NCBI RefSeq assembly: GCF_011397635.1
Contig: NC_064775.1
Location: forward strand, 16,536,954 to 16,600,953
Origin: Epinephelus fuscoguttatus
Taxonomy: Eukaryota; Chordata; Actinopteri; Perciformes; Serranidae
DNA length: 64,000 nt
Reading direction: 5' to 3'
Both the position numbers and the translations under genes were made by a program. Position 1 is the stretch's first letter. Each line of letters starts with the position of its first letter. Below the pieces are notes generated by a model. That model was not told the DNA's origin. It made no database searches and worked only from the letters and a program-made list of their open reading frames with translations. Below, piece by piece: positions 1 to 11,345 of the stretch.

Positions 1-1242
1 CACCAGCAGGCTCGCAGGAGCAATCTCCTTCCAACACAAGGCTGATGTCCATTTCCCACAACAACTGCTCCTTTTGGCTTGAAATGGTAGAAAATAGTGG
101 CATCTGCTTGTTGTGTTGTTTGCTTTAAACAAACAGCAAATTAGATTTAAGACGGTGGAACATCTAATTACCCAAATCCGTGCTGATCTTGCTGTCTGTT
201 CAAAGGTTAGCAGCCAATCATACGTCTTAGCGTCTGTCAGCAATCATATCCTGCTCATATAATTTCATCACTAAAGGTTATTTATGATTATTAGATTAAG
301 GCATTTTCTTTGATGAGAGATCAAATTGTTTCAAAAGCGTCTGGATTCATTTATTTTTCTCAAAGCTTTCAATTCATTTTTCAACCAAAACATTTTAGAG
401 ATGTATGATGCTGTCAGATTCTTTTACTACTGTTGTTGTTTGATCAAAAGCTGTTTAAGGCCTGTGATGTCAGAGGTCAAAGGTGAGTATGCTCAGAGCT
501 GCTAGACCAGACACAGACGCTGATCCTCTCCATCCCCTCAGAGCCCTCTGCATATAGACACTACAGCGTGACTCACACTGAAGCCAAAGACCGACACCTT
601 GTCTGAGCCCTGTGCTCCTGCTCAACCTGCTGATTATGTCAGTCTGGTTCAAAGTGTTTAGTTCAGTACAAAACCAGGCCTATAAAAGCACTGTTTATGC
701 CATTTAAATTAAAGATGACTCTCCAGAAAGGGGTGACAGAGCGAGATTATTTATTTACAGTCACCAGATGAACTCCATTCATGTTTTGGTAAAAAGAAAC
801 AGTTTACGATATTGACACAATCACCCAACAGCCCAGCCACTCGTCATTATCCAGAGTGTGCCACTGCATCAAGGCTTGTGAAAAGCCCTGCAGTGCATAA
901 AAACCTAAGTGGTTTGTGAAAGTGCAGCTTTCCTTGTTCGCAACCGCCAAGAGCAAATAGCAGGCTGCTTGTTTGCCAAGAGCCAGCGTCACACCATCTC
1001 AATGACCAGCTTGCGATTCATAACCGAAAACACAAGCGCGTTGGGAATGTCCAATACACTTCTCATGCAACAACCAGACCACCACTGGACACAATATTGA
1101 CTATGATGGATGGAAAGTCTGTCTTCCTTTCTACCACCCAGCAAGACGGCCTCTCAGGGGTGCATATTGTCTCATCACTCACATTCATATACAATGTGAA
1201 GGCGTATACACACACCCTCCCACGCTGACAGGCTAAAGATGG

Positions 1243-1286
<44 letters not shown>

Positions 1287-2182
1287 TGTGTGTGTGTTTG
1301 TGTGTGTGTGTGCTTCTCCTGGATTGTCATTCCTCTCTGATATAAGCAGAACACAGGAAATTCCTCAAATGTGAAATATGCCTCAGAGAGGCCTGTTTAA
1401 AACAGAGACGTGATTTGAGGAGAACGAAATAGACAGGAAGTGGAGAGGCTGTGCGTACATGTGTGTGTGTTTTACAGCAGAAGAAGGGGGAGGTGGGCGG
1501 AGGGGACCGATGCTACGACTGTGGGGGAATTCAGGGGTGAGAAGGCAGTCAACTGTTTTTATGGACTTAAATAAATTTGCGCTTGTCTGAGGGCGTGTGT
1601 ATCGTGGCGTGCATATCAACTCCCTGCCAGATTGTGTGTGTGTGTGTGTGAGCGCTCCTGCTCGCGTGTGCCCGGCTTTACACTAACCACAGGGTGTAGC
1701 CGTGGGCTTTGAAGTCGTCCATACACCCTGGGCTGAACTCAAACACAGGCTACTGTACAAGATCCCATATTACTCCATGGAAAAATCACAACATGCTTTT
1801 TACTCACAGGGAACACAGCCCTGTCTATTCCCCCAGTAAAACTTCACTGGGAAGAAAACGCTGAAAAACAGGGGGCCCAGTGTAGGGCCGAGGCTGACAA
1901 GTATTTACATATTTCTATTAATAGATCACCGGATATCAGACAGAATTATCAACGCATTACACACCATAAACTTAGAGGAATTGGCGAATTCAGGCAAATG
2001 AACAGATAAAACATTTAGTTTATAAAATCTGGTTTATAAAAAAGGTCTGACCAGCACATCCAGCCACAAAGATATTTAAGTCACATTATGGAACTAGCAA
2101 ATGCCAACAACACACAAATAATTGACAATCAAAATAAGAAATTGTCATATTTTGGAATAGGTGTTTTTCAAAGTATGACACA
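1..2182. other. gene-free stretch with TG microsatellites
   Basis: No exon-like open frame with splice sites or recognisable protein similarity was found on either strand. The stretch holds a long (TG)n microsatellite at about 1245-1312, interrupted by a few other bases, and a shorter one near 1632-1650. The rest is AT-rich single-copy-looking sequence. Confidence 0.6.
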
Positions 2183-2190
2183 CTGCAGTC

Positions 2191-2651
2191 TAGGGGTGTA
2201 AATCACCAGCTTCATCACGAGACGATATTATATCGATTTGTTTGGATGATGATACGATGTTTGCCGATATCACAAAGTCTGTCACGATACGATTTTGATT
2301 CGATTCGATTCAGGAGCCTGCAATCAATATGACGCAATATCATATGCCCATCAAACACAATCATTTACATCAACTCACAAAAACAACTAGAATATGATTG
2401 ACCATTTTATTTCTGAGCTCTTCCAGGTATCAGGAATTTAAATGAAAAACAGTATGCTTCTGTAACAAAAAATAATAAAAACAGACCTGTTCACTAAAAT
2501 GGTGACACAGACGTGCTATGTGAATTTCAAAATAAAGGCGTATCTTTAAGATGACAATATGGATTGATGTTTTCATTTCGCATCGATGTAATTGGATCGT
2601 TAATCAATGAATCGATGTTTCGATGTAGATCGATGTATCGTTAGACCCCTA
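2191..2651. mobile_element. non-autonomous hAT-type element (MITE), 461 bp
   Basis: The left end reads TAGGGGTGTAAAT and the right end ends GTTAGACCCCTA, an imperfect terminal inverted repeat. The ends are flanked by 8-bp near-duplicates, ctgcagtc at 2183-2190 and ctacagtc at 2652-2659 (one mismatch). An 8-bp duplication and TAGGGGTGTAA ends are typical of teleost hAT elements. The interior repeats cgat/atcgat motifs and has no transposase frame. Confidence 0.8.
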
Positions 2652-2746
2652 CTACAGTCCCCATAATTCTTTGGGGGATGCAAACAGAAATTCGTGAGTT
2701 ATGTTGTGGATCACTATGATGTTTTTTATCTTGTGTGCAAAATAAC

Positions 2747-3025
2747 TAGGGATGCATGAAAATATTGGTACGCCACCTATACTGGCTTCAAAATGAAGTA
2801 TCAGAATCAGCAAACATGCTTCTTCTTATTTTGCAAAATGAATATTACATACATTGAAAAGTATTGTATTTCCTTTGTCCATTTGTGGTGGGCCATCATG
2901 ATAACAAGCATGCATACATAATACAAAGGTGTATATATCAATATCAGTATCGGTTATCTGTCAAATGAGTTGTTACATATCCGCATATTGGATAACGGCA
3001 AAAAATCGAATATCTTGCATCACTT
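2747..3025. mobile_element. second, shorter hAT-type MITE
   Basis: The left end is TAGGGATGCATGAAAATATT. The interior contains the tatcagtatcggttatc and gcatattggataacgg segments seen in fish hAT MITEs, and the right end is a decayed form of the complementary end (ttgcatcactt). Flanks aaaataac (2739-2746) and gtaataac (3026-3033) agree at 6 of 8 positions, as expected for an old target duplication. It is non-coding. Confidence 0.6.
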
Positions 3026-3129
3026 GTAATAACTTCTGTGTTATTATCTTGCATGCACAAGATATTAGGCTAACGTAAGCACACAAGAAAAAACTTCATG
3101 CACAAAGCAAAAATTATTATGAATTTTTT

Positions 3130-3300
3130 TTTTAAAGATATTTTTTGGGCACTTTTAGCCTTTATTTGATAGGACAGACAAGCGTGAAAGGGGGAGAGAG
3201 AGAGGGAGTGACATGCAGCAAACGGCCACAGAACCGGGCCGCTGCGGCAACAGCCCTGCACATGGGGCGCCCGCTCCACCACCAAGCCACTGACGCCCCA
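3130..3300 (-). mobile_element. tRNA-derived SINE, minus strand
   Basis: Read on the minus strand it starts GGGGCGTCAGTGGCTTGGTG and has a tRNA-like head with a box-A-like segment (GTGGTGGAGCGGGCG) and a decayed box B (CGGTTCTGTGG). A body follows (tttgctgcatgtcact, a CTCTCTCT tract, ctgtcctatcaaataaagg). This matches a SINE family common in teleosts. It is a retroposon, not a functional tRNA gene, because the head cannot fold into a complete cloverleaf. Confidence 0.75.
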
Positions 3301-6300
3301 GCAAAAATTATTTTGTTTTGGGAGTTTAGGGGCTACGTAAATTTCTATGTGAATTTTGAGCCCGGTCTCACACCAAAGTCGTCGAAATCATGCTCACTCA
3401 CTATCTCTAGGTGTCAGTGTCCGGGGCTGTCAATCAAATCATCAGCTGTTCTACAGCTGATCCACAATCAATCCACAATCAATCAATAGCACAGTGACAC
3501 CCCATTCCATCAGCCTATCATCTTACTGCTCCTCATTCTAATTATGGTTCTTTTTCTGTTTGCGTACCCTCCACCTCTCCATCGCTGCCTAGTCTTCTTG
3601 GATTCAACCTCATTAGCCCCATCAGTCATCAGCCACCTCCACCTCCACCAGTGTCTAGACTCCATGCAGGGATTTATCTTGCTGCCGCTCAGATGTCTCA
3701 TGATCACAAAATATATCCCTTTGGTGTCTAAGCGCCAAAGACTTCTGTTTAATCTTATCAGCACAAATCATCTGTTAATCTGTACACTCATATACGTATT
3801 AAACTTTATTTCATTCTCCTGTCTCTCCTGACAAAACTGTAATTGTCACTACAAACCCTTTCAGCTCATGTAGTATCGTTGCCTTCCCTACCTCCCCTGC
3901 AACTTCCCTGCGGTTCCCCCTTGAAAACCTCGATAGCGAATTATCCATTAGCAGTTCTGGTTTGTAATGTACCCATGGATTTGCAGACAACTATTGAGTT
4001 CTGGAGTTATATTTTATATGATTTCCAAGCAGATTTTTTATGTTAATCGCTGCAATCAGGTGATAATAGTCTTTTTATTAGCCTCCACAAACTAATTAAA
4101 TATGCCATGTGTCCCTTTCACCTTATGCAATTATCTTTACCCTCCCCTCAACTCTCCCATGCCTCTCCCTTACAGTTTGAAAATCTCTGTCGAAGAACCT
4201 CAGCCTCAGGTGCTTACTCTCTAATTAAGAAGCTTCCTTTCTCTTCTGTTTGGTTTGTCTTATCCTTGACTGCGGTGTCTGAATGCAGCAAAGCAAACAA
4301 ATAATTCATCAAGCAGAAGCAAACCCCAAATGTCAGAGATGATGCACTCACGCCTACAGAGTTCACAGAAACAGCGAATCGAATTAAAATGAGAATAAAG
4401 TGATGGATCAAAAGTGCTAAAACAGTAATGAATAAATGGCAATGCAGCTTTCCCTTGGTGCTGATTGTTTCTCTAATAACATTGTGGATTATTAAAAGGG
4501 CAGGTTACCAGCAAGGAAAGGTAAACGGCTGTAATTTGTAGCAGGGATGTCCCCGTTTTTAAGCCATTTCCTGTTGATGGGAGTTCTGAGCCTTGGCGTC
4601 CGCATGCCATCTGCTCTAAATTAGCACCTACACAGGGAGCACTGAGATCTGGGCACCAGTGGTCAGACACTGGGGTTCAGAGTCATGAAGCTCCAGTAGG
4701 ACGACAGCTCAAGATCAGCTTAATGGAAGCAGTCATAGCAGAGTAAGGTGAATATTAGATGCTGGAGGAGGAAGTGAGCTCTGTCATTAAGATGGAAGGT
4801 TTGAAAGGCTAAATACTAAATTACTTCCACCACATCCAGTTATGGCTTCATGTGAGCAAGACTAGGCAAAACTACTTTTCCTTCAGGACTAAATTCAGAT
4901 GACAGAGGCCTGTTAGCAAGGCCAATTAAATTATATTTCAGTCCAGATGTTGGACTGCTTCTCTAGAGAGAAGTGTGAGAAGCAGCAGATAAGCCCTGTT
5001 GAGTTGCCGTGGCGCTCAGGCTTGGAGAAGAGAGGACACACGTGTCACTGAGATGGAGTGAAGACCGGAAGTTTCTGGAAGTCATCAGAGACAGGCGGGT
5101 GGGGGAGCGGGGGGGGGGGGGGGGGCTGCACGGGACTTTTACTGCAGCGGAGGAGGATGTCACAACTCGCATGCACACACGCCCACACACAAGGCAAATC
5201 ACACACAGTATGCATTCAAATATAGTAAATGGACACACACATACACAAAACACCACTTGGAGACAAACACAACACGCCAAAAGACGTCAACAAAGACCCA
5301 CATCCTGGGCTGGCAGGTCACTGGCCCAGCATGCACACACGCAGCTCAATCCTGCCAAGTGTAAACACCAATAAATGACAAACAAACACAGACAAACACA
5401 TCCCCGAGTTGGAGTCAACAGCTGTCAAGTCTTATGGGGCAACTCTGTCATTCAGGCCAGGCATGGGAAACCGCCCTGTCAGTAAAGCATCCAAAACAAG
5501 CAAACTGGCTCTTTTCCCCTCCTCCTCCTTCCATCCCCCAAAAAAGAATGAGTCATGGTAGGAGGCTCGGGAATAGAGATGATGTTGATTTCTGGCTGCT
5601 CTGGATGGGGAATAACTGTACGCACTACCCTCGTGATAAATTAAAAACAATGTGTTGTTTTGACATCTATTTAAAAATTGTAAACAAATTTTCAACTGCT
5701 CATAAAGGATCATAACCCATAGTTTTAGTCCATTAACTACAAATCATACTTCTCATTAGAACTAACCACAACTTTTTCCACCATTCAAGGAAGCCATTGA
5801 TTCTTATTCATTTCTGCATCGTACTATAAACAACAGGCTACTTTTGACTGAGCTCTTTGGCTTTCCAAGGAGAAACAACAATAAAAACAGGTCACTTAAA
5901 ACTTGTCAATTATACCTGATCCTTGACAATCAGGACAGCTACTGATTTAGTAAAATCCTATGCATAGAATGTTCTTACTTAATGTATACAGTTTGTGTGG
6001 ATGTTGTGACAAATCACTTCAAGCTAAGCTAACTAGCTTCCTGACAACTTTCCGAGTTACTGCTAGCTAGCCTAGCCAACTAGCTAATACTTTCTGGATG
6101 GAATAAAACGTCATAGCATGATGGATTCTCCTAAATTTTTGGTGCTATAAATGACAGATATGAGTACAACACATACTACGTGAGTTAGTTAACCCTTTGA
6201 ACTCTGCAATAGAAATGGTCCACCAGTGCCAACAGTGATATTTTGGCTTGTTGTGATTTCACTTCCTGGATTATCTTCAAATGCTTCATATCTCCGAAAG

Positions 6301-6520
6301 CAGTTCAAACCTAAGCTAAAAGTTTATGCACGTCAATACACCAGAATAACGATGAAAATAATGAAACTGTGTCCTGAAAAATAATACAAAAATTGTTTAT
6401 CATCATTTTATCACTAAACAGAGGCAAAGTTTGCTCAGCATCATTTCATTTTATGTACAAGAGTTATAAACAAAAATTCCGCCTATCAATCATTCCACTG
6501 GAACTGCACTGCTAGGCAAA
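3301..6520. other. gene-free stretch; possible conserved non-coding block at about 4090-4650
   Basis: No coding exon was found. A 16-base G run lies at 5109-5124, with CA-rich sequence at about 5160-5400. At 4090-4650 the sequence is complex and free of visible repeats, with several TAATTA/TAATTT homeodomain-like cores (for example ctaattaagaag at 4219). That is the look of a conserved enhancer, but conservation cannot be judged from one sequence. Around 6010-6090 there is a cluster of CTAGC/GCTAGC repeats. Confidence 0.4.
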
Positions 6521-6599
6521 ACGTGGGTCCGTGTTTACTTCCTGTCAGCTGATGTCATTTGTTTCACTGCAAAACATTCCTAAAGGAAATACAATGGGA

Positions 6600-7135
6600 C
6601 CCACATTCTGCTGGGTCCTGGCATTCATGTGGATGCTACTTGACATGCTCTACCCACCCGAACACTGTTGCAGACCAAGCAAAACCCCTCATGGCAACTC
6701 CAAAGGTACCCCCGATCCACAGTGGGTGCTCCTTGGACTGGACTTGGCCCTGAAATGTGAAGGCATGGACATAGGACCTCTTGAGGGTGTCCTTTGGTTT
6801 CTGGCACCAGGGCACTGGCTTCAGATCTTTTGAGTCCTGTACGATGTGAGGTGGGGTACCAGCATGTCCCAAAGATGTTTGATCAGGTTGGGATTTGGGG
6901 AATTTGGAGTGCAGGTCGACACCTTGAGGTCTCTGTCACCTTCCTCGGGCCATTCCTGAGCATTTTTTGTGGTGTGGCATGACGCACTGTCCTGCTGGGG
7001 GGGGGGGGGCACTGCTAATGGGGAGTGCCGCTGCCATAAGTGGGGGTACCTGTTCTGCACTGGTGTTCATGGGGGTGGAGCATGTCAGGTGGCAACCACA
7101 TGAATGTCAGAACCCGAGGTTTTCCCAACAGAACA
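6600..7135 (-). pseudogene. decayed Tc1/mariner-superfamily transposase remnant with an inverted partial copy
   Basis: On the minus strand between about 6840 and 7060 a frame reads QQDSASCHTTKNAQEW, later PNSPNPNLIKHLWDM. This is the second-D and third-acid part of a Tc1-type DDE domain (family form QQDNAPCHT ... P(D)xNxIEHLWD), with the final Glu changed to Lys and Asn-Ala changed to Ser-Ala. A plus-strand segment at 6605-6710 (ggcattcatgtggatgctac) is repeated in inverted, diverged form at about 7020-7115 (cattcatgtggttgccac on the minus strand). Two copies of the same transposase piece therefore lie head to head. It is not functional. Confidence 0.65.
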
Positions 7136-7183
7136 TAAGAAAAACTCGCAGAAACACTGGTATGGTCCTTTAAAAAGGAACTA

Positions 7184-8798
7184 CAGTGGTGGAAAAAAGT
7201 TTTCGGACACCCTTAAAATTTTACACAATCTCAAATATTATTATGAAATATTTGTGGAAAAATCTTTTTTGTGTATCAAAAGGTGTGGCTGCATTAGACA
7301 GATACAAACAAATACAAATTATATTTTTTTGTTTATTGTTTACAAGAAAAACTAACAAAACTAAATTCTTGACAGTTTCATTATGTCAGTTCTCAACATT
7401 GTATCAAAGTCAACAAATAACAGAGAATGTGTTCAAAACTGAACAAAAAATAAATAAACCATCACATCATCAAATTGATATTTAGTAGTCCTGCCATTGG
7501 CATGTAGTAGAGCTCTACTCCTGGCTGGCATGTTCCCCACGAGCCTTTCACACTGTTGAGGGGTAATCTTGTCCCATTCTTCTTGAATTACTGCTTTTAA
7601 TTCTTCGGTTTATGCTTTGAAACAGACCTTTTGATAATCCACCACAGATTTTCAATGGGGCTCATGTCCGGGGATTGAGCTGGCCACTCTAAGACCTGGA
7701 TACTGTGCTCCTGCAGCCAAGTTCTACTGGCCTTGGATGTGTGGCAAGGGGCATTATCTTGTTGAAACATCCAGTTTTTACCTCGAGGGAACAGTGCACG
7801 CGCAGAAGGGAGCATGTGGGTTTCGAGAATGGTGCAATACTTGGTAGAGTTCAATGTGCCATTACAGACAGTGAGATGACCAACACCAGCAGCACTCATG
7901 CATCCCCAAACCATGATACTGCCTCCACCATGCTTGACAGTAGGTACTCTACATGCTGGAGATAATGCTTCGCCTGGCCTTCTGCGTACCCTCACATTAG
8001 TAGGAGGAAGATAAAGCTGGAAACTGGACTCATCTGACCACAAAATCTTCTTCCAATTCCTGGCTGTCCAGTTCTTGTGTGCCTGGGCCCAACGACGCCG
8101 GGCTAACCTCTGTCTCTCATTGATCAGGGGCTTCTTGATAGCCTTGTAGGACCTTAAGCCATGATCTAAAAGTCGGCCACGTACAGTGCGGGTGGAACAC
8201 TGGACACCAGTTTGGTTTGACCACTGCTGCTGAAGCTCCCGTGATGTCATTCGGCGGTTTTGCCTGCACATGTGGATCAGGATGCGGTCATTTCTTGCTG
8301 AAGAAACCCTTGGACGCCCAGATCTTGGTTTGTCTTCCAAGCTGTTGGTTCGTCTGTATTTCTGCAGAGTGTATCCAACTGCTGAAGGACTGCATCTGCA
8401 CTTCCTGGCTATCTGGCGGCAGCTGTACTCTTCCTGGCTGAGAATCTTTATCTTCAGGTGTGTTTCCTGCATTAGGTTCCTTGTTTTAGCCATTTTTGCA
8501 TCTGAAGAACTTTCAAATGTGCTGGCTTTATGTAGACACGAAGCTTGGCAACAAAAATTGTGTCTTTTAATAAAAAGAACGACCTTCATCACTGGTACCA
8601 AAATGACCCAATACTCAAAATTTCTTATGTATTTTTATGGAACCAATCAATTTTAAGTTTTTAATGGCTTTTTTAGGATTTATTTAGTATTTCGGCTGTG
8701 ACTGTACTAAAAGAAATTGCACTTGAAGACCTAAGAGTGATTCTTAATGCAATATTTCACAAATGCATGGGGTGTCCGAAAACTTTTTTCCACCACTG
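7184..8798 (-). mobile_element. Tc1-like DNA transposon, 1615 bp, both ends present
   Basis: The two ends carry a perfect 29-bp terminal inverted repeat starting CAGTGGTGGAAAAAAGTTTT and continuing to ...CGGACACCC. Each end is bounded by TA (7182-7183 and 8799-8800), the Tc1/mariner target site. The single gene inside runs on the minus strand. The ends are identical and the reading frame is nearly complete, so the copy looks comparatively recent beside the other elements in the window. Confidence 0.93.
7597..8493 (-). pseudogene. Tc1-like transposase, DD34E, C-terminus lost by a frameshift
   Basis: From ATG at 8493 the frame gives 298 residues. The N-terminal half is a paired-type helix-turn-helix DNA-binding region, with the GRPR motif that links the two subdomains at about 59-62. 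The catalytic triad is visible: Asp154 in WSDESSF, Asp246 in QQDNAPCHTS and Glu281 in SPIENLW, with 34 residues between the last two. The frame stops at 7597, but the neighbouring frame continues the family C-terminus (EELKAVIQEEWDKITPQQ, then CERLVGNMPARSRAL). This points to a single missing base near 7610-7618 that removes roughly 45-50 residues. An in-frame upstream ATG at 8601 is less likely, because MAKTRN is the usual start of this family. Confidence 0.88.
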
Positions 8799-10251
8799 TA
8801 CAACAAGGCAGGCGTGAAATAAAAAGCCTCAAGCACCAAAGGGACCAGTCCAGTGGGCAGCTGAGTGATAATGTAGTAGACACAACATAACTGTTCAATC
8901 AGCTCAAACAGACTGCCTTTTAAACTGCATTTTAATCGCAAACACAATCCCTCCGCATCTTTCCTCCGTCGACAGGAAGCACCTCGGCAGCACCTCCACC
9001 TTGAGGTACTCTAAGAGCAAGCTATTAGTGTAAGTGATACAGCAATATTGTGGTTAGAGCGAGAGGCGAGCTTGGATGGCATGCGGGGGGGGGAGGCAAT
9101 AATATGAGCAGGCCCGTAAGGCAGATGAAGGAGGTTGAGTGGGGAGGGGCTCCATGCCTGGGAATCTCTTGCCAGTTTCCATTAACAAAAGAGGAAGGAG
9201 GGAAGAATGAAGCTGGAGTTATTAAGATAAAAGAGCACAGCAGCATCCCAGGTATAATGCACTGACATGGGGTTTGGTGTGGTGGAGCGATAATGACTTC
9301 ATGCACTTAGGGGACTCAAGAGTGAGGTCAGTCTTCATTAACTTACTCGACATTTACATGCTTGGAGCCAACTGCAGCTCAGGATATGTCTTTCTAATTA
9401 TTACTGTGGCCTCTCTTAAGTCACAATTGCCATTATGTTCCATAATAAAAAATGAAAGCTCATGCCCAGCAAGGTTGTTTTTGTCACAATCATTGTCTGA
9501 AGCCAAATGTATTGCGTCAGGAAAGAGACAACTGAAACTTCTCTTTGCTGTCACAGAAAAACTCACTTGATGGTTTTATTCAGTCAATATTTTATTGCGC
9601 AGTCGGCAACGCTGTGTGGGCTACAGGTTTCTGTGGGGTTCTGGAGGCTGCTGTTATTGCTGCAGTGATAGTACTTTGTTTCCATGACACTGAGATGAGT
9701 CACTATGGCTACAGCTCCACCGGGAAACAAAGTTAAATGAAAGAGTGACTGTGATGGCGGAGTTTTATTGGCAGATAGGTGATGTAGAGGGAAATAAAAA
9801 GCTGGGTGAACCATGAAGTCACAGAGAAACACTCTAAAAAGCAGCATTGCAATCTCTTTAAAATGTATTAACCTGGCATTAAATCCAGTTACATGAATGA
9901 AGACTACTGAAATATAAAACTGTGCATGATCTTCGTTCAAGCATTCCTCTACTGCCTTCATTTTTTATGTCTCAAGAAACAAACGGAGCCATGAGATGGA
10001 AACAATAAACTGTTGTGTTAGTCCATCATTCCCGCTTTGTGACTTGGTGGTTGCCTCAGTGAAAAGGAGCTACGCCTGGAGAGCCTTGTCAAGTTCAAAA
10101 ATTAAGCTGCGTGCAAAATTGCTTGATGAGAGATCTCTTCAGTTTATGTGTAATTTCACCCACTGCTAACTACTGAGGGTTTGTTGCTCCATCTTTTATT
10201 TCTATTCCCTTGTTACTAATTTGGGCTTGTTTTTCTTTTTTAACCATGTTT
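8799..10251. other. gene-free stretch, mostly unique sequence
   Basis: No exon or mobile element was recognised. The part from about 9120 to 9570 is complex, non-repetitive sequence with TAATTATTA (9397-9405) and TTAATGxx-type motifs. It could be a conserved regulatory block, but nothing in a single sequence proves it. A short G run is present near 9086. Confidence 0.35.
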
Positions 10252-10420
10252 CAGTGTTTCCCCTACGACTGTACAGGCCTGGCGAGCCGCCACGCCAACG
10301 GGAACCCCAGCCAGGCCAGAAAACAACAAAAATAACGCCAAATAACCATGCAGGGTTTCCCCCTTTACTCATTCTACAGCGACCGCACGCCATGAACTGC
10401 AGCGGCGCACTGCTGTGAGT
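10252..10420. mobile_element. probable hAT-end fragment
   Basis: The sequence CAGTGTTTCCCCTACGACTG at 10252 resembles the terminal repeat of hAT elements (CAGTGTTTCCC...). A second related motif, cagggtttccccc, lies at 10351. No complementary end or target duplication was found, so this is a truncated or rearranged fragment. An open frame that follows at 10434-10868 shows no similarity I recognise. Confidence 0.35.
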
Positions 10421-11017
10421 CCGAACGAGGCAAGTGTCTGTGGTTAGTTCACACATCTGTAATGACAGCAGGACAACTGAGTGTCTGTTATCTAAACCGT
10501 TAAAGTCAGATGAACAGGTGAATGAAGATAACACTGTCGGTAAGCCACTGGTTACAAAGAGGATTGGTAGTGATGACACACTGCACTGTGCTGACAGATT
10601 TGGTGCCTTTGTGTTATTAGATAAACTCAACCAGAGAACATTCAGTTACAAGCAGATCAGTGAGGCTGTTTTGCCCTCATTGTTCTCTGTGTTAATGAGT
10701 GGTTCATGTGGATTTCAAAAAGTAATGACAAATACAGGCTTCCTACAGTTTCAGGCAAGTGAGATTTCAGACTTTTTAGGACTTTTCTTAATACCGCTTA
10801 GATTGAAATGTAAGACCAATTTTACAATAAATGAAGAAAAAAAACATGAATCTATACCAATTATGTAGGGTAAGGGATAATTTTGCCCTAATGTTTATTG
10901 TAACGGAAAACACAACATTTTTCTTCTCATGGCAGAGATGATGGTAGAACAGACCTGGGAAATACCCTGTTTGATGATACGTTTTCTTGGCGATTTTGTT
11001 TGGGGGATGTGGCTGGA

Positions 11018-11345
11018 TGTGGGGTTCAACTCCCTTGATTCATATAAAGTTCTGCTAAATTAAATAAAGTACAAGTTCAAATGTGAGGATTTATTCACTG
11101 TAAGCTGAAAACTAACTAACAACTCTCCACTTAATATATAACAGTATTTGCAAGTTGCACTGGTGCTCCATGGTAGCAAAATGTGGGGTTCAACTGCCTT
11201 GATTCATAAAAAGTACTGCTAAGTTAAATAAATTACAAGTTCAAATGTGAGGATTTATTCACTGTAAGCTGAAAACTAACTAACAACTCTCCACTTAATA
11301 TGTAACAGTATTTGCAAGTTGCACTGGTGCTCCATGGTAGCAAAA
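11018..11345. repeat. tandem duplication, two 164-bp copies
   Basis: The unit starting tgtggggttcaactcccttg at 11018 is repeated at 11182 (tgtggggttcaactgccttg) at a constant spacing of 164 bp. The copies differ at only a few positions and end with the same ggtgctccatggtagcaaaa. A third copy is absent. This is a simple recent tandem duplication of non-coding sequence. Confidence 0.92.

Noticed and set aside
6625-6872. Short frames on both strands that look like separate genes
   Set aside because: They are shadows of the decayed Tc1-type transposase segments.
10434-10868. 144-codon open frame, plus strand
   Set aside because: Low-complexity composition with no family resemblance; sits in probable transposon-derived sequence.
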